Positions 36,801 to 44,951 of a DNA stretch of 60,034 bases are shown here, in pieces. Location of the stretch: contig CAYOPZ010000020.1 in the NCBI GenBank assembly GCA_964406005.1, forward strand, positions 1 through 60,034, in the 5' to 3' direction. This DNA is from CAYOPZ01 sp964406005. Lineage in GTDB: Bacteria > Bacteroidota > Bacteroidia > Bacteroidales > SM23-62. The number at the start of each line of letters is the position of its first letter. The stretch's first letter is position 1. The position numbers and the translations under genes were made by a program. The notes under the pieces are model-generated. The model was not told where the DNA came from. It worked only from the letters and a program-made list of their open reading frames with translations, and made no database searches.

Positions 36801-37156
36801 CTCCCGGGACATGTGATGCAGACCTCAAGGCAGCCACATATAATTCTTCCCGGTCGAACCGGAAGAGCAAACAGCAGGGAACGGGCATCGAATCGCTGAT
36901 CGACCTGAGCAGGCTGAACATTTACCCGAACCCGAGCAGCGGGATCTTCAACCTGAGCATGGAACTGGAAGGCATGGAAAGCATTGAAATGAGGGTATTC
37001 GATATTGCAGGAAAGATGATTATCGCCAGGAAATTCGAAAACGTGCCGTTCAGCCTCGAAACACAGATCGACCTGAGCGGTTACAGTGACGGAATCTACC
37101 AGGTGCAACTCAGAACCGGCAGGCTTCTGCTTCACAGGATCATCATCAAGGACTGA
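30866..37156 (+). CDS. Giant T9SS cargo: three beta-helix modules, five SprB repeats, sorting domain
   Basis: Protein of 2096 residues. Signal peptide ends TGFAQ at 31 (ATG 30902 is an alternative start). Three related modules follow, at about 33-478, 481-918 and 921-1350. Each opens with a GTYTV-type strand and an EEAVDSL/QEAANYL-type helix segment, runs through parallel beta-helix repeats rich in VxNNxIxG, and closes with a DIGADEF or VGAYEYT motif. Five SprB-type repeats lie at about 1444-1812 (each with an early Cys, YxWSNGETS, GxYxVxVxDxxGC), then two Fn3-like domains (about 1815-1995), then a T9SS type A sorting domain from 2014 (LNIYPNPSSGIFNLSM) to the end. It should be exported through the outer membrane by T9SS and anchored there. 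A role in adhesion or polysaccharide binding is inferred. A terminator follows at 37172. Confidence 0.93.
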   Translation: MKSFRPFIVKSPMKTFLAFVFAFISLTGFAQTMSGTYTVTGTSDFGNREFETLQEAANYLVSQGISGAVTINVDPATYNEQMVLDAVTGTGPGNTITFQPSDSANTLLAWDGYSSTAGTNFMILINGADYVTIQKFRFDATGGEANYGRVIQVKNNSDHVTIRNNYIQGKEGAYNDYKVLIYAIETTDAIANDYLVVENNVLIDGEMACSIEGDGTDDYAQGVEVRNNTCTDQYDMAFNLRYLDAPVVDSNYITNDVYNGAGIELLYINDAAQVTNNRMELLNPSRGLYYYYNDGTSGSNMVLIANNFVTLKTADGSRYGIHLNDVDDIRVYHNSVNITNATESTGTSALIIDNSSSSNIDLRNNIFANFTGGYAYYVRYNSSVSASDYNDYFTTGNYLASWDGTITPSLSDLQSYNFKDANSLSVNPIFTSGADLHTTTFRLESKGDNTILSAVPRDIDGQDRGATPDIGADEFTGAGVALTGIKTVYGGGDFASLEEAVDSLNEVGIDGDVSFYIRDDNSPYSQQIEILPVSGADAGNRVTFMPDPGNSVDVVITHNATSDKNYTILLQRASYIDFKDLTVNATNSTYSTVFWLRGMSSNDSIVGCELNSTTPNSDYACIYSSGSLTEGLHVHGCTLNEGNYGIGLDGPGTDTEKPGNITILNNTFDGHYEAAIRLSDCSAPLIEGNTISHGASTYYYWGIELYHCIKDYRILGNKVLVNKTEGGIYIDNSDANTTYRGKIVNNFVGVSGAGSTSMDGIYTDNSDYIDIFFNTVHIAKDNTSTGSHAFYNYNGAHLAVKNNNFVDFGPGYAYYTNSTTAMDESDYNNLFSAGQNLAYWNGNMPRMSDLLLANGGKETHSYNIAASFLNEEDPDMDSPFLDTAGIDLAPDFTDDFYDQPRGSSPSVGAYEYTASVSPILGGTYAIGSGEDYETILAAFTDLQAKGISGPVVFEINTGDYNELIGKVFKIPGSSEANTVTLTSASGNPEDVTIFYATDNADARNIFDFIGVDNIILKNLTITSTGQDYGRPLSFTGTFENVTVENNLLASANDYNSVLLIQGNSDDVTIKNNTITNGSTGIYFEGINSATFYSTNSLVTGNHISGAYYSGIEMRYHFEPQVIGNTIENNLYGGFLGIYMYYCSEEMLVTGNRIYNDNSDMGIYLYYCDATVPTFHGLVSNNVVHVGGTYTAYGIEVYGCTGTRLYNNSIYLTSTYSSAGSTRGVYTTNNNTEIEIVNNSVYNSGMGYAFYVDDANDILTSDYNNWYSDGANLVRWSGTDYATLSAFLAAVSGMDEHSVSLNPKFVSTEDLRSGQPGLHKKALVLTDVEVDIDSLDRDPVEPDIGAYEFVCVTPTFDVTVSTSCLGDSTLFIDNSTGIAPGSTLGYNFTGGGSPSVFATSQDDTLKNVFATDGLQPVSYFVFQIAGCKDTLEFNVEILPHPELEITTQGAYCDTDDGYAKAEVTNGEGPFNYFWSTGETTDSIGGLALGTYTVAVNDTNGCSTTQDVVINEAIQVTVTQLSPSTCGAADGSAEVSATGGFTPYTYVWSNGDTSKINTSLTAGFHYVNVIDAQGCYAQGSITLANDGSGPQIQDATVTSNDCYGDKLGAIDITVSGGTGSYTIKWSNGETSEDIDSLAAGIYNVEVYDAEGCLGAASFEVTQPTKISVDPVVEDATCGGSDGSAVAVVSGGTKPYVYAWETGGIFQIEQGLEAGVYSVTVTDANGCVHVEPVLVSNENAPVVSITSVQGTGCNVTDNGAIDISVSGGIPPLTFAWSGPSAYSSANEDISGLSPGYYEVEVSDFNGCIGVAGTEIMQEPPAVTDICLVTVDSVTQRNMVVWQKQVTTDISHYNIYRESSVKGSYQLIGSRHVDSLSYFVDTLADPTVRSWRYRISAVDECGYESELSDPHKTIHLTMNIGLNDDINLIWDNYEGFDVTTYDIYKYLPATNWVNLTDIAAGNTSYTDANVTSVDVLYYIQVDAPGTCDADLKAATYNSSRSNRKSKQQGTGIESLIDLSRLNIYPNPSSGIFNLSMELEGMESIEMRVFDIAGKMIIARKFENVPFSLETQIDLSGYSDGIYQVQLRTGRLLLHRIIIKD

Positions 37157-37171
37157 TCTGAACTTGACAAT

Positions 37172-37203
37172 AAAAACCCTCTCCGTCCGGAGGGGGTTTT
37201 TTT
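37172..37203 (+). terminator. Rho-independent terminator after the giant surface protein
   Basis: Stem ACCCTCTCCG (37176-37185) / CGGAGGGGGT (37188-37197) with one G-U pair, closed by a tight loop and followed by seven T. It lies 20 bases past the stop codon. Confidence 0.88.
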
Positions 37204-37263
37204 ATGATTGTTTTAGTATTTTTGTTTGAGTCCGTTGCTTTTTTCTAACCGGAAGACACCAAT

Positions 37264-40200
37264 ATGTATGCCAGGCGGTCCATAATCATCATCGTAGTTC
37301 TGTTGTGCTGCCTCTTCCTGCCTGAAAGTACACATGCTGACAGTGAAACCGGATTTTTCCCGGTTTATAATTTCACCTCCAAGCAGTATAACGCTGTTGC
37401 ACAAAACTGGTCCTGCCTCCAGGATAAAAGAGGGGTCGTATATTTTGCAAACAACCAGGGAATACTTGAATATGACGGAAAGAACTGGAACCTGATCAGG
37501 GTTCCGGACGGATCTTCCGTCCGTTCAATGGCCATGGACAGCATTGGCCGCATCTTCATAGGATCTGTAAACGAATTCGGATACCTGAAGCCCGATTCCA
37601 TCGGAAGAATGCAGTACGTCTCCATCTCGGAAGAACTCGACGAGGAAAACAGTGATTTCGGTGAGGTCTGGGAAACCAATGCGACCGGCCGGGGAATTGT
37701 TTTCCAGTCCTACCACAGTATTTTCATCTACGATGGGGATTCCGTCCGGGTCATTCCTTCGGAAGAAGAAATACACGAATCATTTTATGCCGGGAACAAT
37801 CTGTATGTACGGTTTTCGGAATCCGGTCTGGCCAGGCTGGAAGGAGATGAATTCGTACGCATACCGGGTGAGGATGATTTTTCCGGCAAGGCCATATACG
37901 GGATGGTAGAATTGCGCCCCGGCAGGATCCTGATCGCCACGCAATTCGACGGCCTGTATGAACTGAGTTACTCCGCCGGGGACCCCGGGGCCGGCAGGGT
38001 AAAAAGGATCAGGACAAAAAACGACAAGCTTTTGCAGAACCTTGATATCTATAACATGATAAGGGTCGATGACAACAAGATCTCCCTGGGCACATTTGGA
38101 TACGGCGCCGTGATCATCGACACGACCTTCGAAATCATTGCGGTACTTGACAAATCCTCGGGACTTCAGGATGAGATCGTTCAGGGGCAGTATATGGACC
38201 GGGCCGGCAACCTCTGGCTGGCACTGAGCGTCGGCGTAAGCCGGGTCGAGATCAACTCCCCCCTCACGCATTTTACTGACAGCAAGGGCCTTCCCGGGAC
38301 CATTCAGGCCATCACCAGGTTTAACAATACCCTTTATGTCACTACCAACCTGGGTCTTTTTTACCTCGATAAGCAACCCTATAACTCGGAGCTTTCGGGT
38401 TTCACCCAGCCGGTTTTCAAAGCCGTCCCGGGTTTTGATATCGAATGCTGGGACATGATCACCTACCGTTACAGAGGTGAGGAGATCCTGCTGGTACTTA
38501 CAAATTCCGATGTCAGGGAGGTCAGCAGCAGGAACCAGTCAAAAATAATACTGTCGGATGATTATTATTATGATCTTTACCAGTCGAAGCTCGACTCCGC
38601 AAGGATCTTTGTAGGGCTGGGAAGCGGGCTTGCAAGCCTCTACAGGGATCAGGGAGAATGGATCGTCGAAGGGAATATTGAAGGCGTACGGGAAAATATC
38701 CTCAGCATTTCCGAAGATCACCTGGGAAATGTCTGGATGGGAACTCCGGAAAAGACCGTGTTGAGAATGTACATCCGGAATTTCAATGACGGCCGCATCG
38801 GGGAGTACAGCATATCCCGCTACGGAAGCGAACAGGGTCTGCCGGAAGGTCCCTTTCTCATTTCAGAGTACCAGGGTCCCCCTGTTGTCGCTACAAACAA
38901 GGGATTATACAAATACATCCTGCAGGAAGAACGGTTCGAACCCGATTCTGCCTACGGGATACAGTTCGCCGACGGCAGTCACTATATACATCGTGTTACG
39001 GATTTTACCGGTCCCCGGACCTGGCTGGTCGCGATTGCCGAACAGGAAGAGACAAAATACAGTGTGGGATATCTTTCAAGGGTCACGTCCGGTACTTACG
39101 AATGGGTCAGCATCCCGTTCGCCAGGTTGTCCGAAGGAATCATAAATGCCATTTATCCCGAGGAGAACGGCATCGCATGGATGGGCGGAGTAGAAGGTTT
39201 GTACAGGTACGACAGTCACATCAGGAAAAACTATCAACAGGATTACAATACGCTCATCAGGCAGATCGAATTCAGCGACGGTGGCCTGGTTTTCGGAGGC
39301 TCCTTTATGGACGACAGGGGACTGCCCGGCCTGAGGCAATCCGCCGGATTCATGCCCATTCTGCCGTTTTCGCAAAATTCCCTCGTATTCAATTATTCAG
39401 CCCAGCCGGGAGAAGACGAGTCATTTACAAAATTCAGCTATTTCCTGGAAGGGAACGATAACAACTGGAGCGACTGGTCGGCGGAAACAAAAAAGGAATA
39501 TACCAACCTGCGAGAGGGAAAATATACCTTCCGGGTGAAAGCCCGGAACATATACCGGCACGAAAGCCGGGAAGCGGATTACGAATTCACCATTCTGGCC
39601 CCCTGGTACCGCAAATGGTGGGCCTTCATCATTTATGTCATTCTGGCCGCTTTTATCGTTTATTCAATCGTGAAGATCTACACCAGGCAACTCAGGCAGA
39701 TTATCCGTGAACGTACTGCCGAGGTGGTCATGCAGAAGGAAGTCATTGAAGCCAAGAATAAGGATATCATGGCCAGCATACAGTATGCGGAAAAAATTCA
39801 GAGGGCCATGCTGCCCCCTGAAGATGATCTCAACAAACTTAACCTGGATGGCTTCATACTTTTCCTTCCCAGGGACGTTGTAAGCGGGGACTTTTACTGG
39901 CTGACAAAGCACAACGGCAAAACCATTACGGTCGCCGCCGACTGTACGGGTCACGGAGTTCCGGGCGCTTTTATGAGCATGCTGGGTGTGGCATTCCTCA
40001 ATAAGATCGTCGAGGAAAGGAATGTGGAAACGGCTTCCGTTATCCTCGACGAACTGCGTGCCGAGGTGATTGCCGCACTGAAACAAAAAGGGTATGAAGG
40101 CGAACAAAAGGACGGAATGGATCTGGCCCTCCATATCATAGATCATGATAAAATGACAATCGAATTTGCGGGCGCCAATAACCCCCTGCTCATCGTGCGT

Positions 40201-40521
40201 AACGATGAAATCATCCAGATCAAGGCCGACCGCATGCCCATTGGCATTCATGAACGTTCCAATGAACCCTTCAAAAATAATGTTATGGAAGCCCGGAAGG
40301 GAGATGTACTGTATATTTTTTCGGACGGTTTCCAGGACCAGTTCGGGGGACCGAACAATAAAAAATTCATGATCAAGAACATGAAGGAACTTCTCCTGAA
40401 GAATCATGCCAGATCCATGGAGGAACAAAAAGCCATACTCCGCAAGGCCTTCTTTAACTGGATTGAACCCTACGGGGTAGAACAGATCGATGACGTGATT
40501 CTCATCGGAATACGGATCTGA
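37264..40521 (+). CDS. Propeller/Y_Y_Y membrane sensor with SpoIIE-type phosphatase output
   Basis: Protein of 1085 residues. Signal peptide 1-25; a periplasmic beta-propeller sensor (about 35-680); a Y_Y_Y domain (about 700-775: FSYFLEGNDNNWSDWS to KARNIYRHESREADYEF); one membrane helix (about 785-806); a coiled linker; and a PP2C/SpoIIE phosphatase (about 850-1085). Metal-binding aspartates are visible: D876 in VSGDFYW, D893 in AADCTGHGVPGAFMSMLG, and acidic motifs FSDGFQDQ and IDDVILIG. Such phosphatases usually act on anti-anti-sigma (STAS) proteins; none is encoded in this window. The sensor half resembles that of the cyclase at 9504, so related sensors drive different outputs. Confidence 0.93.
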   Translation: MYARRSIIIIVVLLCCLFLPESTHADSETGFFPVYNFTSKQYNAVAQNWSCLQDKRGVVYFANNQGILEYDGKNWNLIRVPDGSSVRSMAMDSIGRIFIGSVNEFGYLKPDSIGRMQYVSISEELDEENSDFGEVWETNATGRGIVFQSYHSIFIYDGDSVRVIPSEEEIHESFYAGNNLYVRFSESGLARLEGDEFVRIPGEDDFSGKAIYGMVELRPGRILIATQFDGLYELSYSAGDPGAGRVKRIRTKNDKLLQNLDIYNMIRVDDNKISLGTFGYGAVIIDTTFEIIAVLDKSSGLQDEIVQGQYMDRAGNLWLALSVGVSRVEINSPLTHFTDSKGLPGTIQAITRFNNTLYVTTNLGLFYLDKQPYNSELSGFTQPVFKAVPGFDIECWDMITYRYRGEEILLVLTNSDVREVSSRNQSKIILSDDYYYDLYQSKLDSARIFVGLGSGLASLYRDQGEWIVEGNIEGVRENILSISEDHLGNVWMGTPEKTVLRMYIRNFNDGRIGEYSISRYGSEQGLPEGPFLISEYQGPPVVATNKGLYKYILQEERFEPDSAYGIQFADGSHYIHRVTDFTGPRTWLVAIAEQEETKYSVGYLSRVTSGTYEWVSIPFARLSEGIINAIYPEENGIAWMGGVEGLYRYDSHIRKNYQQDYNTLIRQIEFSDGGLVFGGSFMDDRGLPGLRQSAGFMPILPFSQNSLVFNYSAQPGEDESFTKFSYFLEGNDNNWSDWSAETKKEYTNLREGKYTFRVKARNIYRHESREADYEFTILAPWYRKWWAFIIYVILAAFIVYSIVKIYTRQLRQIIRERTAEVVMQKEVIEAKNKDIMASIQYAEKIQRAMLPPEDDLNKLNLDGFILFLPRDVVSGDFYWLTKHNGKTITVAADCTGHGVPGAFMSMLGVAFLNKIVEERNVETASVILDELRAEVIAALKQKGYEGEQKDGMDLALHIIDHDKMTIEFAGANNPLLIVRNDEIIQIKADRMPIGIHERSNEPFKNNVMEARKGDVLYIFSDGFQDQFGGPNNKKFMIKNMKELLLKNHARSMEEQKAILRKAFFNWIEPYGVEQIDDVILIGIRI

Positions 40522-40543
40522 CCTGCACGAGACGGCCGGATCG

Positions 40544-41743
40544 TTAATCGCATGTTTTCCTGATGGCCTTTTTGAGATTATAGCCGGTTCCCCATTCCAG
40601 GGCTTCCCGGAAATCCCGGCAGGCATCATCTGCGGGACTCCCGAGTTCCGTTCCGATAAATCCCCTCAGGGCGTAAAAATCCCCCTCCCGGTGATTATGG
40701 AGTATGGCCATATTTATATCGTCCATGGCTGCCCGGTAATTCAGCATTTCATAGGACGATTCCGCCCGTTGATAATAACAATCCGCATTCCGGTTATCCA
40801 GTTCCAGGGAACGGCTTAAATATTCGTAGGCCAGAGAGTATTGCTTCCGGACATTATTCATTAGCACTCCCAGGTAATAATAAATCTCAGGATCATCCGG
40901 GTTGCTCCCCTGTGCTATATTCAGGTCTCTCAATGCCCCTTCCCCATCGTCAAGGTAAAGCTTGCATGCACCCGAGTACTTGTAAAAATCCGGACTGCCC
41001 GGTACCAGTTCAATGGCCCTTTTGAAATCTGCAGCCGCAAGCCTGTAGTTGCCATTCGAAAAACAGGCATATCCTCTTGCATACAGGTATATTATATTTT
41101 CCGGTGCGAATTCAATCGCTTCGTCTATAGCCTGCCCGGCCAGGGATGAGATCAACGGTGCCAGGGCTTTGTAATCGATTTGCAGTCCGATCTCAAAATC
41201 TGCAAGAAATGCCTCCTTTTCACCCATACCACGACTGGCAATGCCTCTCAAAATATATCCCTCGGCATAACCTCTTTTATTTTCAATCATCCTGTTGAAA
41301 TCCTGCCATGCGTCCTCATAGTCCCCCATACCGAGATATGCAATGCCCCTGTATTGATAAACCGGGCTGAAATCCCGGTCAAGCTCCAGGGCCCTGTCGA
41401 AATATGAAACGGCCTCATCGAACTCCTTGTACCCGTCTGTCAGGACAGTACCGAGCACAAAATATCCCGGTGCAAAGGACGGATGATCCCTGACAAGGGC
41501 CTCAGTTGCTTCCCTGGCGGTTTTATTATCCGTACCGATGTATTCATATGCCTCGCAAAAAAGGGCATAAGGCGTATCGGGGTAAGCTTCTGAAATTTTT
41601 TCCAGATATTCATATGAACCTGTTTCGATATAGAGCTGAAGCAATGCACCGGCATCTTCATCTTCCTGCTGCGCCCCTGCGTTCTGCACAGATAACATCA
41701 GGAGCAGAAGTAAAGCCGGAATACAAGGTCCGGAGTTTTTCAT
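40544..41743 (-). CDS. Secreted tetratricopeptide repeat protein
   Basis: Protein of 399 residues. Signal peptide 1-24 (ends NAGAQ), followed by about ten TPR units across residues 30-395 (for example AVSYFDRALELDRDFSPVYQYRGIAYLGMGDYEDA, AADFKRAIELVPGSPDFYKYSGACKLYLDDGEGA). TPRs form protein-protein docking surfaces. No enzyme domain is present, so it is a periplasmic scaffold with an unknown partner. It converges with the SpoIIE sensor gene, 22 bases between stops. Confidence 0.9.
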   Translation of the reverse strand: MKNSGPCIPALLLLLMLSVQNAGAQQEDEDAGALLQLYIETGSYEYLEKISEAYPDTPYALFCEAYEYIGTDNKTAREATEALVRDHPSFAPGYFVLGTVLTDGYKEFDEAVSYFDRALELDRDFSPVYQYRGIAYLGMGDYEDAWQDFNRMIENKRGYAEGYILRGIASRGMGEKEAFLADFEIGLQIDYKALAPLISSLAGQAIDEAIEFAPENIIYLYARGYACFSNGNYRLAAADFKRAIELVPGSPDFYKYSGACKLYLDDGEGALRDLNIAQGSNPDDPEIYYYLGVLMNNVRKQYSLAYEYLSRSLELDNRNADCYYQRAESSYEMLNYRAAMDDINMAILHNHREGDFYALRGFIGTELGSPADDACRDFREALEWGTGYNLKKAIRKTCD

Positions 41744-41786
41744 TGTTGTTGCTTGTTAGAGGCAATCTAAAAATAGGAATAAAATC

Positions 41787-42587
41787 CTAAAAACTCAGTT
41801 CCACCAGATAACCATTATGTTTTCGTATATTCAGGACGCTTCCGCCCCGGAACATAAGGTACTGACCCCTGATCCCCGTGAGGATCCCTCCCGCAGTTCT
41901 TTCCCTGTCGAAATTATGACCGGATACTTTCACAGGATATTCCAGCACCGGGTATGAGATTTCTGCAATCTCGCTTTCCGGGATGACAAACTCCCTGAGA
42001 TCTTCCGGCATCAGGGAAACCGCCCTGGATTTCTCTGTCATAAGGTCAATGCCTTCTTCCCGGTTTCCGGTGAGTATCCTCCTCCAGTTCGTCTTGTCAT
42101 TCATATGTTCTTTCAGGCTTACCTCAATACGACCTGCAGTGAAACGGTCCGGTGTTCTTGCCAGCCTTATGGCGCTGGATGCACCCTGGTCTATCCAGCG
42201 TGTCGGGACCTGGACCGAACGGGTAACTCCGACCTTTAGTCCGCTGGTCACCGCCAGATAGACAAAATGATCCTGAAGACAGTGCTCCCTTGACCATTCC
42301 ATATCCCTGGAAATACCTTCATGGGCCCGGCATAATTCAGGCCTCAAAACACATTCACTGGTTTCGGGCGCTGTGGTAAAACACGGATAGCAATATCCCT
42401 GTGCAAAAGACTTCCGGGTCAGCCTTCCGCAACGGATGCAGTGAATCTCTCCCAGGAATTCCATTTTGAGATGTTTCCCCAGAAGATCGTTCACAGGGAC
42501 CGAATCATCTCCAACCGGAAGCCGGTAGATGACCGTTTCCCGGAGCTCCGAAGTCATTTTCAGTAGTGTTCCTTGTATACTGGTCAT
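41787..42587 (-). CDS. DUF2797 protein with zinc-ribbon-like cysteines
   Basis: Protein of 266 residues matching DUF2797. A four-cysteine cluster (IHCIRCGRLTRKSFAQGYCYPCF, about residues 49-71) should bind zinc. The family block HFVYLAVTSGLKVGVTRSVQVPTRWIDQGA follows, which resembles GIY-YIG-like strands. Function unknown. It lies 43 bases upstream of the TPR gene on the same strand and could share its transcript. Confidence 0.88.
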   Translation of the reverse strand: MTSIQGTLLKMTSELRETVIYRLPVGDDSVPVNDLLGKHLKMEFLGEIHCIRCGRLTRKSFAQGYCYPCFTTAPETSECVLRPELCRAHEGISRDMEWSREHCLQDHFVYLAVTSGLKVGVTRSVQVPTRWIDQGASSAIRLARTPDRFTAGRIEVSLKEHMNDKTNWRRILTGNREEGIDLMTEKSRAVSLMPEDLREFVIPESEIAEISYPVLEYPVKVSGHNFDRERTAGGILTGIRGQYLMFRGGSVLNIRKHNGYLVELSF

Positions 42588-42685
42588 GATAATTCCTCAA
42601 AAGTACCAATTTTTTTCCCACCATAAGATACTGTTTTATTGTGTTTTATATCACGAAACAGGAATATTGTATAAAATTTCTGTAT

Positions 42686-42723
42686 TATGTATTACATAGT
42701 ATTATATATTTTTTATATCTTTG
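42686..42723 (+). promoter_or_regulatory. padR-pspC promoter with a possible PadR operator
   Basis: -7 box TATCTTTG at 42716-42723 (exact TAnnTTTG). An inverted repeat TATGTA-T-TACATA at 42686-42698 covers the -33 region. PadR-family regulators often bind ATGT/ACAT half sites and repress their own operon, so autoregulation is likely; the half-site spacing here is shorter than the classic one. Confidence 0.5.
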
Positions 42724-42797
42724 CATAGAATACTTATTTGTTATGGACGGTACCTTATATCAAACCAATATGACCCGTCCGGAAAATTACAGTCAAT

Positions 42798-43148
42798 ATG
42801 AACATAGAAAATGCAAAGGCCCAGATGAGAAAGGGTATCCTGGAGTACTGCATCCTGTCCATTCTGTCGAAGAATGATGCCTATGCATCAGACATCATCA
42901 GGGAATTGAAGGAATCCAGGCTCATTGTCGTCGAGGGAACACTGTATCCTCTTCTGACCCGGCAGAAGAATGCCGGGTTACTGAGCTACCGCTGGGAAGA
43001 ATCGACAAAGGGACCCCCCAGGAAATACTATACCCTCACAGAGAACGGCAAAGCATTCCTCAAAGAACTGAACCGGTCGTGGAACGAACTTGTGAAGGCG
43101 ATCGACTCCTTGAACAAGAAAAAAGAACCGGGAAAAACCAAATCATGA
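42798..43148 (+). CDS. PadR-family transcriptional regulator
   Basis: Protein of 116 residues. The winged-helix PadR domain fills the chain: AQMRKGILEYCILSILSKNDAYASDIIRELKE, VVEGTLYPLLTRQKNAGLLSYRWEES and GPPRKYYTLTENGKAFLKELNRSW. Short PadR proteins of this type (subfamily 2) stand in front of PspC genes in many Bacteroidota. Three bases separate it from pspC. It is the probable repressor of this two-gene operon. The ligand is unknown. Confidence 0.93.
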   Translation: MNIENAKAQMRKGILEYCILSILSKNDAYASDIIRELKESRLIVVEGTLYPLLTRQKNAGLLSYRWEESTKGPPRKYYTLTENGKAFLKELNRSWNELVKAIDSLNKKKEPGKTKS

Positions 43149-43151
43149 GTT

Positions 43152-44744
43152 ATGAAAACAACGGTCAAAATAAACCTGAGCGGTCAGATATTCACCCTTG
43201 ACGAGGATGCATACCAGTCGCTTAAAGACTACCTGGATGAAATCAGTAATAAATTCCGGGATATGGATGAGGGGAACGAGATCATTGCCGACATAGAAGC
43301 CAGGATCGCTGAACTGTTCCTGCAGAAGATCAGTGAAAAGAAACAGGTGATCACCATCGAGGATGTCAAATCGGTCATTGAAATCATGGGCCATCCTGAA
43401 GATTTCGAAGATGCAGGGCAACCCGGCGGCGAATCCTCCCGCCGGACAAGGAACGGAAAAAGGAGCAGGAGACTTTACCGGGATCCCGACAATGCCGTAT
43501 TCGGCGGTGTTGCATCCGGACTGGCGGCCTATTTCGGGATCGAAGTCTGGCTCATGCGCCTGATCTGGGTGATCGTTTTGCTGGCAACAGGTGGTATCGT
43601 CATAATACTTTACATAATTCTCTGGATAGCAGTTCCCAAAGCTGTCACATCTGCAGAAAAACTTGAAATGAGGGGAGAAAAGGTGACGGTGGAAAACATT
43701 GAGAAAACCGTGAAAGAAGAATACGAAACGGTTAAAGAAAATGTAAAGGAAAGTTATTCCAAAATTAAGAATTCCAAGGAATTAAAAAAAACAAAAAATG
43801 TATTTGAAGAAATCGTGAACGTGATCGGACAGATCATTCTTGCTGTCCTGAAGATCATCGTTGCAATCATAGGATTTGCTTTTTTTATAGGGGGTCTGGC
43901 GGTGCTTACCGGACTTTCTGTCGCATTCTTTTTCCGGAGCGCCATTTTCCCGGTTCATTTTTTCGGAGTGAATGTACACTCCTTCCATGAACTGTTCGGG
44001 GTCATCGGAGACCCGGCCAGCCTGACATTCATTTCAATCGCGCTTTTCCTGGTTATCGCTATCCCGCTGATTGCACTTATCTACGCCGGCATCAAGATGC
44101 TGTTCCGTTTCAAGGCAAATGACAGAATAATCGGCTTGATGGCGCTGGTGCTCTGGGTCATCAGCCTGATATTCATAATCACACTTGCTGTCTTCGAAGG
44201 CTGGCATTTCAGGGATTACGGATCGTACTTTACAACATATAGCCTGCAGCCCATCCCTTCGGATACCCTTGTTGTCAGGATAAACGATGATCCAGGGATC
44301 GAAGGATTCGACAACCAATGGTATTTCAGCCATAACGAACACTGGCAGGTCATCTCGGGGCAAAACAGGATCTACAGCCAGATGGAACTTCATATCGAGC
44401 CGGCAGAAAACGGCCTTTTTAAGATCCGCGAAGAAAAAAAATCAGCGGGCAGAACCTACTTCGAGGCAAGGATGAATGCGGAAAAGCTCGATTACAAATG
44501 GAGCCAGGAGGACGGGGAGTTGATCCTCGATCCCTATTTCAGCCTTCTGAAACCCATGCAATGGAGATCACCCGAAACAGAAATCACCGTCCTGGTGCCT
44601 CCGGGCATGTTCATACGGCTTGACCGGAACACCCGCTATTTCATGGAGAATGTCAAAACCGTTAAAAACATATCCCATTCCAGACTTGCCGGAGATGTAT
44701 GGCAAATGACTGAAGACGGTCTCGCCGGTATCCGAACCCCGTGA
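43152..44744 (+). CDS. PspC-domain membrane protein
   Basis: Protein of 530 residues. N-terminal soluble part (about 1-90) with an EIIADIEARIAELF helix; a PspC domain (about 105-165: RLYRDPDNAVFGGVASGLAAYFGIEVWLMRLIWVIVLLATGGIVIILYIILWIAVPK); a charged coiled linker (about 175-215); several membrane helices (about 225-345); and a C-terminal extracytoplasmic part resembling adhesin-type DUF domains. PspC proteins take part in the envelope stress response. Paired with padR, it forms a small envelope stress unit. Confidence 0.9.
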   Translation: MKTTVKINLSGQIFTLDEDAYQSLKDYLDEISNKFRDMDEGNEIIADIEARIAELFLQKISEKKQVITIEDVKSVIEIMGHPEDFEDAGQPGGESSRRTRNGKRSRRLYRDPDNAVFGGVASGLAAYFGIEVWLMRLIWVIVLLATGGIVIILYIILWIAVPKAVTSAEKLEMRGEKVTVENIEKTVKEEYETVKENVKESYSKIKNSKELKKTKNVFEEIVNVIGQIILAVLKIIVAIIGFAFFIGGLAVLTGLSVAFFFRSAIFPVHFFGVNVHSFHELFGVIGDPASLTFISIALFLVIAIPLIALIYAGIKMLFRFKANDRIIGLMALVLWVISLIFIITLAVFEGWHFRDYGSYFTTYSLQPIPSDTLVVRINDDPGIEGFDNQWYFSHNEHWQVISGQNRIYSQMELHIEPAENGLFKIREEKKSAGRTYFEARMNAEKLDYKWSQEDGELILDPYFSLLKPMQWRSPETEITVLVPPGMFIRLDRNTRYFMENVKTVKNISHSRLAGDVWQMTEDGLAGIRTP

Positions 44745-44774
44745 CTACCGGAACACCTGCCGGAGTTTTGTCTG

Positions 44775-44847
44775 TTGACCCACTAGGACTCGAACCTAGA
44801 CTCTTCTGAACCAAAATCAGACGTGTTGCCAGTTACACCATGGGTCA
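44775..44847 (-). tRNA. tRNA-Gln (TTG)
   Basis: Minus strand: acceptor stem TGACCCA / TGGGTCA pairs fully. Anticodon stem TCTGA/TCAGA with loop TTTTGGT (anticodon TTG, CAA codons), and T arm CTAGGTTCGAGTCCTAG intact. Discriminator A. CCA is not encoded. Confidence 0.95.
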
Positions 44848-44951
44848 ATCCGTCCTGAGCGCTGCAAATTTAAGAAAAAAAAGAAGATCATTCCCCCCGG
44901 CGGAAATTCCCGGATTTCCTTATTTTTAAATGATCCTAACGGTATTTATAC

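Noticed and set aside
39664..40629. A 321-codon minus-strand frame opposite the SpoIIE domain
   Set aside because: It is the reverse of a conserved phosphatase domain and overlaps the TPR gene end; no independent support.
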